Shown here in pieces: positions 56,941 to 64,000 of a DNA stretch of 64,000 nucleotides. The notes beneath the pieces were generated by a model, which ran no database searches, had not been told where the DNA came from, and saw nothing but the letters and a program-made list of their open reading frames with translations. The stretch's first letter is position 1. Each line of letters begins with the position of its first letter. Source of the stretch: Thiorhodovibrio winogradskyi (GTDB taxonomy: Bacteria > Pseudomonadota > Gammaproteobacteria > Chromatiales > Chromatiaceae); the NCBI RefSeq assembly GCF_036208045.1, contig NZ_CP121472.1:3669531-3733530 (forward strand), read 5' to 3'. The position numbers were made by a program, and so were the translations under genes.

Positions 56941-57795
56941 ATGACGGACGATCTTCGAGGCCATGTGGCCCTAATCACTGGAGCGACCGACGGCATCGGC
57001 CGGCTAACGGCCTCGCGCCTGAGCGCGCGGCGCGCGACCGTGCTGGTGCACGGGCGCAGCCGCGATAAGGTGGATGCCGTGGTCGCCGAGATCGAAGGCA
57101 AAGGCGGCAAGGCGCGGGGCTTGGTCGCCGATCTGGCTGCGGCCGGACGGGTGCGCGCGCTGGCCGGCGAGGTGCTCGAGGCAACGCCCCAGCTCGATAT
57201 CCTGATCAACAATGCCGGTGTCGGCGATCCGGGCGGGCCACGCCGCGAGAGCGACGACGGCTACGAGCTGCACTTCGCGGTGAACACTCTGGCGCCGGTG
57301 GTGCTGACCCGGCTCCTGGCCGGTCGGCTCGCGGAAAGGGCCCCGGATACTTACCAGGATACCTCCCAGGATAAGGGCGGCGCGCGGGTGGTGATGGTCG
57401 CGTCCGCCGCCCAGGCCGAGATCGATTTCGACAACCTGATGCTGACCCGTGGTTATGACGGCAAGCGCGCCTACGCTCAGAGCAAGCTGGCCCTGATCAT
57501 GGCCACGATGGAGCTGGCCGAGGAGCTGAAGTCACAAGGCGTCACCGTCAACGCGCTCCATCCCGGCACCCTGCTCAACACCAAGATGGTCCGGCAGGGC
57601 TTCGGCAGCGCGCTGGGACCGGCCGACGCAGGCGCCGAGGCCGAAGAGCACCTGGCAACGGCGCCGATGCTCGCCGATATCACCGGCGCCTATTTCGACC
57701 GCATGGATCAGGCCGAGCCCGAAGTCCAGGCCGGCGACGGCGAGGCGCGCCGGCGGCTGATGGCGCTGATCGACCAACTCGCTGAAGCAGTCTGA
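56941..57795 (+). CDS. Short-chain dehydrogenase/reductase
   Basis: This 284-residue protein starts at the ATG at 56941 after GAGG. VALITGATDGIGRLTA binds NAD(P), LDILINNAGVG is the NNAG motif, and VVMVASAA with RAYAQSKLALIM near 178 provide the Ser-Tyr-Lys active site. NALHPGTLLNTKMV follows. A short duplicated stretch (YQDTSQDKG) lies in a loop and comes from a 12-bp repeat. It resembles retinol dehydrogenase-like members. The UPF0182 gene starts 14 bp later. Confidence 0.9.
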   Translation: MTDDLRGHVALITGATDGIGRLTASRLSARRATVLVHGRSRDKVDAVVAEIEGKGGKARGLVADLAAAGRVRALAGEVLEATPQLDILINNAGVGDPGGPRRESDDGYELHFAVNTLAPVVLTRLLAGRLAERAPDTYQDTSQDKGGARVVMVASAAQAEIDFDNLMLTRGYDGKRAYAQSKLALIMATMELAEELKSQGVTVNALHPGTLLNTKMVRQGFGSALGPADAGAEAEEHLATAPMLADITGAYFDRMDQAEPEVQAGDGEARRRLMALIDQLAEAV

Positions 57796-57809
57796 CGAGG
57801 ACCCCTGCC

Positions 57810-60746
57810 ATGTACCTGATCCTGTTCTTCGGCCTCGTTGCTGCCGGCCTCGCGCTGGCGCGCTTCGGCGTCGTTCGCAAGCAACCGTGGCTGAGCTGGG
57901 TTGGCGGCGCCCTCGTGGTTCTGACCACCGCGCTGTTCCTGGTCCTCGATGTTTGGGGTGAGGTGCTGTGGTTCGATGCGGTCGGCTTCGCGGAACGGTT
58001 CTGGACCTTCGTCGGCGCGCGCGCCTATACCGCCGGCTTCGGTGCGTTGCTCGCCGTCGGCGTGATCACGCTGCTGGCGACACCAGCGCGGCGATTGACG
58101 CCGGCGATCTCGCCTTGGACCGAAGGCGTCGCTGCCGCTGGAGGACTGCTTGGGGTCTTGGCGCCTGGGAGCCGGCACTGCTGTTCCTGAATCGCGCCGA
58201 GGCGGGAATCAGCGAGCCGATCCTGGGTCTCGATGCCGGCTTCTACCTGTTCACGCTGCCGTTCCTCAAGGCGCTGCACGGGTTGCTGCTGTGGGTACTG
58301 CTCGTGCTGGTGGTGGCCACCCTCGTGGCGCTCGGGCTGCGATTGCGCGAGCGCGCATCTGCATCCGCTCAAGCGCCAGCCGACGCGCCAGCTGACGACC
58401 CAGACGGCGATGCAGTCGGCGACCGGACCCAGCAGCGAATGGCGCTCGCGGCCGGCGTGCCAAGCGCGGTCCTCGGGCTACTGATCGGCACCCATGCGCT
58501 GCTCAAGACCTTCGATCTGCTCTACTCGCAAGAGGGTGTTACGGCTGGACCGGGCTGGACCGATGTCAACGTCCGCCTGCCGGCCTATCTGCTGCTTGCG
58601 CTCCTGAGTCTCGCACTCGGACTGGCACCGCTGATACCGAGACTGCGCACCTGGGCCAGTGCATGGCTCGGCGGACTCTGGAAACGCCTGTCCAGCGCTG
58701 GCGTCCAACCGCTTCCGCCGACCAGCTTGGAGCCCGTCGCGGTGACCGCCACCACCGCTTGGGGCCTTGTGATCGCGCTCTGGGCGCTGTTTGTTGGCCG
58801 GCATCCTTCCATCGGGCTTCCAGGCGCTGGCCGTCGAGCCGAACGAGATCACCTATGAGGAGCCGTACATCGCGCACAACATCGAGCTGACTCGGCATGC
58901 CTTCGGTCTCGATCGGGTCGAACAGCGTCAGTACCCGGCCGACAAGTCCTTCACCCGCGAGACAGTCGAGCAGAATCAGCAACTGATCTCCGAGATCCGG
59001 CTCTGGGACTGGCGCGCGCTCGACGCGGTCTACAAGCAGTTCCAGGAGATCCGGCTCTACTACGAGTTCGTCGACGTCGACATGGATCGCTATCAGATTG
59101 GCGACCGTTACCGGCAGGTGATGGTCTCGGCGCGCGAGATGTCACAGGAGAACCTGCCCGAGCAGAGCAAGAACTTCGTAAACCACCGCTTCAAGTACAG
59201 CCACGGCTACGGGCTGACGGTGGCAACCGTGAGCGACTTCACGCCTCAAGGACTGCCAAAGCTGCTGGTCAAGGACATCCCGCCGCAGGCCGAGTATGCA
59301 TCGCTGCAGGTCAAGCGCCCGGAGATCTACTACGGCGAGCTCACCTGGGAGCCGGTGGTGGTCAACAGCGCGGAGCGCGAGTTCGACTTCCCGCGTGGCG
59401 AGCAGAACGCCTACAGCCATTATCAGGGCACGGGCGGGGTCGAGATGCGCAATCTGTGGCGCAAGTTCGTGTTCGGCTGGAAGCTCGACGGCACCCGGCT
59501 GCTGCTCTCGGGCTATCCACGTCCCGAGAGCCGGTTCATGATCCATCGCCAGATCCAAGAGCGCGTGCAGACACTGGCGCCCTTCCTGACCTTTGATCAG
59601 GATCCCTATCTGGTGCTGGTCGATGGCCGGCTGAAGTGGATCATCGACGCCTATACGACCTCGACCCGCTTCCCCTACAGTCAGCCGTTCGAGGCCCCGA
59701 TCGAGCGCGGTGCGCTGCTCGTCGACGCCCCAAGCGACCCGGCCGCAAGCGCGGTCAAGGATCTCGACGGCGTCAACTACCTGCGCAACGCGGTCAAGGT
59801 CGTGGTCGACGCCTACGACGGCGCGGTCGATTTCTACAGCTTCGACGCCGCCGACCCGATCCTGGCCGCCTGGCACAATGCGCTGCCGGGGATGTTCAAA
59901 CCGCGCAGCGCGATGCCGGAACAGCTAAAAGCGCACATCCGCTACCCGGAGGGCCTGCTACTGACCCAAGGGCTGGTCTACGCCAAGTATCACATGGACG
60001 ACCCGGAGGTGTTCTACAACCAGGAGGACCTCTGGGTGCGCGCCACCGAGAAGCACTATGGTCGGGTACAGCCGGTCGAGCCCTATTATGTGATGTGGGA
60101 GCTACCGGGCTCGGACCAGGCCGAGTTCGTGCTGATGCTGCCGTTCACGCCGAAGAACCGCCAGGTGCTGATCGGCTGGATCGCGGGTCTTTCGGACGGC
60201 GACAACTTCGGGCGCTTCCTCGCCTATCAGTTCCCGAAGGAGCGCCGCGTGCTCGGGCCGAAGCAGGTCGAGACCAAGATCGACCAGGACAGCTATCTCT
60301 CCGGGCAGCTCTCGCTTTGGGACCAGCGCGGCTCCAATGTCATCCGCGGCAACGTGCTGGCGATCCCGCTCGATGACACCCTGCTCTACGTCGAGCCGAT
60401 CTACCTGGAGGCCGAGACCGCGGCCTATCCGGAGCTGCGCCTGGTCGCGGTGATGCAGGACGATGATCTCAGCTACGCCGAGACCCTGGATGAGGCGCTT
60501 GAGGGCCTGTTCGGTGCCGAGCCGTCGGCTGCCGCCGGCGCCGCCGGACAACTTTTGCTGCAACAGGCCGGCGCCGAGGCGATGAGCAAGTTGCAGAGGC
60601 TGCTCGAACAGCTTGCGGCCTGGTCCGAGCCGCCTGCCGGGCGAGCGTCGGGGCTGCCATCAAAGCAGGCAACCGAGCCAGCAGTTGGGCAGCCGAGCAG
60701 TGACAACGCCGAACGAGATGCAATACGGGGTGCGGACGGCGGCTGA
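57810..60746 (+). pseudogene. UPF0182 membrane protein with two frameshifts
   Basis: The gene runs through three frames. From ATG 57810, VRKQPWLSWVGGALVVLTTALFLVLDVWGEVLWFDAVGF and further helices are in frame one. At about 58160 it passes to a second frame (WEPALLFLNRAEAGISEPILGLDAGFYLFTLPFLKALHG, then more helices). At about 58800 it returns to the first frame with ILPSGFQALAVEPNEITYEEPYIAHNIELTRHAFGLD and the long soluble domain. UPF0182 proteins have about 900-1000 residues and seven helices; the reconstructed length fits. The two shifts cancel. Either both are mutations or the sequence has errors; programmed shifting is unlikely. Confidence 0.8.
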
Positions 60747-60785
60747 GTGGAACGGCTCCTGTCCCTCATTCTATGCGAATGCATG

Positions 60786-61688
60786 CTAGCGAAAGAGCTG
60801 GCTGCGCACCTTCTCCTTCAGCGCGTCGAAACGCTCGCGGAGCTTGCGCAGTTGCTCCTCCTGGAGGCCGGTGGTCTGCCTCACCTCCTGCGACAGGCGC
60901 TCGAGGGTGTCGGTATAGTCCTGATTCCAATCGGCGAGACCCTGGCGTAGCCGGGTCAGGACCGGGTTCTGCGGGCCGCGCTGGTGCTCCGAGTCGTACC
61001 CGAACTGATAATCGACGACCGCCTCGGTAGCTTCGCCGTGGAAGAGACGGTGCAGCTCGACACGCAGACATTTACCGGCATAGTTGACGCGGCCATCCTT
61101 GACGAGGCGGCGGACGTTCACGCGGATGCGCGTCGAGTGCAGGAAGTGGAGCGGCGCCTGGGTCGCGGCGCGCTTCACGAGTTCGTGATCCTCGGCCAGC
61201 TTGAGGCTTTCGTCGAAGCCGCCGATCCGCTCGAAGAGGGCACGCTCAATGAAGATCGCGAAGCCGCCGGCATGGGGGTCGGTGCGCAGGCTCAGCTTGA
61301 CGTAGAGATTGGCCAAATCGAACAGGAGCGCGTCCAGCGGGTGATCCGAGTCTGGCTCAAACCAGCAGGTGGCCAGACGTATCCCCTCTTCCTCCATCTC
61401 CGCGATCGCCTTGGCAAGAAAATCTGGCGGTGGCAGGACATCGGCGTCGAAGAAAAAGAACCAGTCGCCGCGGGCGATTGCCGCGCCACGATTGCGCCCG
61501 ACGCCGGGCAGCCCCCCGTCAGTGAGGATTAGGCCGCGTTCGCGCACCAGCTCGCGGGTGCCGTCGTTGGAGTCCGCATCGGCGACAATCACCTCGAAGT
61601 CGCGGAAGGTCTGGGCAGCCAACCGATCAAGCAGCCGCGGCAGCAGCTCGGCCTCGTTGAGGGTTGGGATGACAATACTGGCCTTCAT
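60786..61688 (-). CDS. Family 2 glycosyltransferase
   Basis: This 300-residue protein has MKASIVIPTLNEAELLPRLLDRL and DFEVIVADADSNDGT for nucleotide-sugar binding, GVGRNRGAAIARGDWFFFFDADV with the DxD-type motif, and LKLAEDHELVKRA with the ED base. After the GT-A fold a basic part and a coiled coil (ERLSQEVRQTTGLQEEQLRKLRERFDALKEKV) complete it. No clear membrane helices are present. The substrate is unknown. The stop is 39 bp from the UPF0182 stop, tail to tail. Confidence 0.88.
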   Translation of the reverse strand: MKASIVIPTLNEAELLPRLLDRLAAQTFRDFEVIVADADSNDGTRELVRERGLILTDGGLPGVGRNRGAAIARGDWFFFFDADVLPPPDFLAKAIAEMEEEGIRLATCWFEPDSDHPLDALLFDLANLYVKLSLRTDPHAGGFAIFIERALFERIGGFDESLKLAEDHELVKRAATQAPLHFLHSTRIRVNVRRLVKDGRVNYAGKCLRVELHRLFHGEATEAVVDYQFGYDSEHQRGPQNPVLTRLRQGLADWNQDYTDTLERLSQEVRQTTGLQEEQLRKLRERFDALKEKVRSQLFR

Positions 61689-61717
61689 TCGGCATTCTCC
61701 TGCAGATCGCCTGGTTT

Positions 61718-61779
61718 GATCAGGACTCGATCAGGACTCGATCAAGACTCGATCAGGGTTCGATCAGGGTTCGATCAGG
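61718..61779. repeat. 11-bp tandem repeat, 5.6 units
   Basis: GATCAGGACTC (twice), GATCAAGACTC, GATCAGGGTTC (twice) and GATCAGG follow each other. The array lies between the glycosyltransferase start and the end of the beta-glucosidase, whose stop codon (61764) is inside it. Units of 11 bp change the reading frame, so the end of the glucosidase depends on copy number. Confidence 0.88.
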
Positions 61780-63169
61780 TCATGGACGGCGTCTTCGGTC
61801 CCGTCCAACACCTCTTGCAGCCAGCGCTCGTCGACGTCGAAGCCGCCGGTGCGGCAGATCCCGGCATACCAGCGGGCACTGGCCTTCGGAGTACGGCGCT
61901 GGGTCGCATAGTCGACGTGGACGAGTCCGAAGCGCTTTGATAACCCGAAAGCCCACTCGAAATTGTCGAGCAGGCTCCAGACAAAATAACCGCGAATATC
62001 GCTCCCCGCGTCCAGGGCCTTGCGCAACATGACCAGGTAGGCCGCCAGATAGCGGCGCCGCGCCGGGTCCCGGACCTCGCCATCAAGGTCGATCCGATCA
62101 TCGAAGGCGGCGCCGTTTTCGGTCACATAGACCGGTGGATTGCGGTAGCGTTCGCGCAACCAGGTCAGGGTGGCGAGAAAGCTCTGCGGATAGATCTCCC
62201 AGTCCATGTCGGTGTAGCGGACCTTCGGGTCTTCGCGGGCGCCGACACGGAAGCCAAGGACCGGCGGCCAACCGCGCTTACGACGATGCGCGAGTAGTGG
62301 TTGACGCCGATGAAGTCCACCGGCCGTGAGATCAGCGCCAAGTCCTCTGGCCTCATGCTGCGATTGAGAAGACCCATCAGGCGCCGTATCGAGCGCGGGT
62401 AGCGACCGCGCAGGATCGGGTTGGCGAAGAACCGATTGGCCAAGCGATCGAGGCGCTCGGCGATCCACACATCTCGCCGGCGCTGCGGGAGCACCGGAAA
62501 GAGGTTTAGTGCCGGGTCGACCCGCGCCCCGGGCACCTGGGCGCGCAGCGGCTCGAGGGCGGCGCCATGGGCGAGCAGCAGGTGATGCGCTGCCTGCATC
62601 GCGCGCACCAGGTTACGTCGCCCGGGTGCATGCTGGCCAACCAGATAGCCGGCGGCCGTGACCGTCAGCGGTTCGTTAATCGTCACCCAGTCCTGTACGC
62701 GGTCGCCCAGGCGGCGAGCGACTACCTCGGCGTAATCAGCAAAGCGCCAGGCCGTCTCCCGACGCTCCCAACCGCCGCGCTGCTCCTCGAACCACGGCAG
62801 GTCCCAATGGTAGAGCGTCGCGAAGGGGCGAATCCCGCGGGCGAGCAGGCCGTCGACCAGGCGCTCGTAGAAATCGAGGCCGCGGTCATTAACCTGCCCT
62901 GCTGGATCGGTCATCACGCGCGGCCAGGCGATCGAGAAACGATACGACTGCAGCGCGAGATTCGCCATCAGGTCCATGTCCTCGCCATAGCGGCGATAGT
63001 GCTCGCAGGCCACAGCGCCGTCGGTACCATCGGAGATCCGGTCCGGCCGTGCGGTGAAGCGATCCCAGATCGAGTCGACCTTGCCATCCGCCGTCGGCGA
63101 CCCTTCGATCTGGTAGGCAGAGGTCGCTGCCCCCCACAGCAACTGGTTGGGGAATTGCACATGCATCAT
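61764..63169 (-). pseudogene. GH1 beta-glucosidase with one frameshift
   Basis: The first frame, from ATG 63169 or better 63166 (AGGAG upstream), holds LWGAATSAYQIEGSPTADGK, YRFSIAWPRV, LYHWDLPWFEEQRGGW and DWVTINEPLTVTAAGY with the acid/base glutamate near 166, then DFIGVNHYSRIVV. At about 62270 the frame shifts, and the second frame continues GWPPVLGFRVG, MDWEIYPQSF, PVYVTENGAAFDDR with the nucleophile, DIRGYFVWSLLDNFEWAFG and RFGLVHVDY. All GH1 motifs exist, so one base change or a sequencing error separates it from a normal 460-residue enzyme. Confidence 0.82.
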
Positions 63170-63438
63170 CGGACTCCTGACTGTCGGTTTCTCGAAAGTA
63201 TGCTTATTGGCGCTATGGCAGCCCCTGGCAAGAGGGTCAGTTCGGATGCGATCCTGGCGCCGAGGTCAACTGCATTTTGGATCCGAGCACATGCGCAATC
63301 GACATCATCAAGGCAAATGATATCGCGATGTTGCGTTCTGGCCCAGATCTCTCCCATGTACCGATTTCAATATCACTGACGCAGAAACCCTGCGATAATC
63401 GACGCTAAAGTCGCGAAGAGAAGCATTTTCAGACACTC
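63170..63438. other. Spacer between beta-glucosidase and AAA ATPase
   Basis: The 269 bp have lower GC content. A 63-codon minus-strand frame starting at 63357 (MGEIWARTQHRDIICLDDVD) ends inside the glucosidase start. It has no recognised family, and I would not call it a gene. No clear promoter is seen. Confidence 0.35.
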
Positions 63439-64000
63439 ATGCTGATCGAATTTCGGGTCGAGAATCATCGCTCCCTGCGAGATGAGCAGGTCCTGACCAT
63501 GCAGGCAGGCTCCGAGGCCAACAACCAGGATCAGCGTCCCCGCAAGATCGAGGGCATCCGCAAGCCCCTGTTGCCCGCCGCCGCCATCTATGGGGCCAAT
63601 GCGAGTGGCAAGAGCAATGTCCTTTCGGCACTTGGCTTCATGCGCGACGCTGTCATCCACTCGCACCGTGCATGGTCGCCAGAGGAGGAGGTTCCACGAG
63701 ATCCCTTCGGCTGGGGACCCAAGGCTGCGGAGCCATCATTCTTCGAGGTGTCCTTCCTGGCCGAAGGCATTCGATACCAGTACGGCTTTGTTGCTAACGA
63801 CGAGCGATTCCTCGAAGAGTGGCTCTACGCTTGGCCTCAGGGTCGCAAGCAGACCTGGTTCGAGCGCGACGGCGACGCTTATGCGTTCGGCGACAACCTG
63901 AAAGGCGAGAACCAGCTGGTCACGGAAGTCACCCGACCCAATGCCCTGTTCGTGTCATCGGCGGTGCAGCTGCGCCATCACCAGCTCCAACCGATTTATC
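63439..64000 (+). CDS. AAA ATPase, RloA/AAA_15-like (runs off right edge)
   Basis: The plus strand is open from the ATG at 63439 to the window end (187 codons). LIEFRVENHRSLRDEQVLTMQAGS is the usual start of RloA-type ATPases. AAIYGANASGKSNVLSALGFMRD is the Walker A. EPSFFEVSFLAEGIRYQYGFV and EWLYAWPQGRKQTWFERDG form the expected sheet. The C-terminal ABC-type motifs lie outside the window. Such ATPases often pair with RloB nucleases in defence loci. Confidence 0.8.
   Translation, partial: MLIEFRVENHRSLRDEQVLTMQAGSEANNQDQRPRKIEGIRKPLLPAAAIYGANASGKSNVLSALGFMRDAVIHSHRAWSPEEEVPRDPFGWGPKAAEPSFFEVSFLAEGIRYQYGFVANDERFLEEWLYAWPQGRKQTWFERDGDAYAFGDNLKGENQLVTEVTRPNALFVSSAVQLRHHQLQPIY

Noticed and set aside
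58160-58800. Programmed ribosomal frameshifting in the UPF0182 gene
   Set aside because: No slippery heptamer with a following stem is seen at either switch point, and two opposite shifts would be needed. Mutation or sequence error is simpler.

Overview
The window is GC-rich and bacterial. Its codon use, a DsrC/TusE-like fragment, the carbohydrate genes and protein similarities recalled from memory suggest a gammaproteobacterium of the purple sulfur type (Chromatiaceae-like). This is inference: no rRNA, tRNA or photosynthesis gene is present to fix the taxon, and I saw no CRISPR array or complete insertion sequence.

Positions 1-8,150 are a wrecked defence island. On the minus strand lie the start of a PLD-type helicase (running off the left edge), an Uma2 nuclease and two toxin-antitoxin loci. 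Beyond these are the two ends of one DUF1156 DNA methylase (2799-3575 and about 6060-6209) and the ATPase end of a DUF499 protein (7341-7922). A vsr - cytosine methylase - Eco29kI-type endonuclease cassette (3663-6023, plus strand) sits between the two halves of the DUF1156 gene. A HepT/MntA pair lies between that gene and DUF499.

Positions 8,400-12,810 hold small stress-type genes (PRC-barrel, ChaB, aldo/keto reductase) mixed with damaged genes: ftsH ends, a DUF4143 ATPase with an internal deletion, and a frameshifted Fic gene. Positions 12,937-23,467 are a type I restriction-modification operon in the order hsdM, hsdS, RloC/PrrC-like nuclease, hsdR, small metallopeptidase. DUF1016 and KilA-N fragments lie between hsdM and hsdS, and a second hsdR start plus a toxin-antitoxin pair lie in front of the intact hsdR.

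Positions 23,500-42,100 are a stress and homeostasis region. It contains phhB, sodC, an encapsulin with its ferritin-like cargo, a second PRC-barrel protein, BON, CHAD, host-attachment, OB-fold and EF-hand proteins, a fused transaldolase-transketolase, and a FitAB-type toxin-antitoxin. Pseudogenes here include MBL-rhodanese, zupT and a truncated DsrC-like gene.

Positions 42,300-63,170 are a trehalose and alpha-glucan block. TreS-maltokinase is divergent from TreZ and a giant MalQ-TreY fusion. A phosphoglycerate mutase fragment, a membrane protein, a SYLF lipoprotein, a short-chain dehydrogenase, a frameshifted UPF0182 membrane protein, a family 2 glycosyltransferase and a frameshifted GH1 beta-glucosidase follow. 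TreY plus TreZ can make trehalose from maltodextrin, TreS interconverts maltose and trehalose, and MalQ can reshape the maltodextrin pool. A RloA-like AAA ATPase begins at the right edge.

Two properties run through the window. Many genes have lost an internal segment or carry one frameshift or stop. Short tandem repeats with 11-15 bp units occur in genes and spacers alike.
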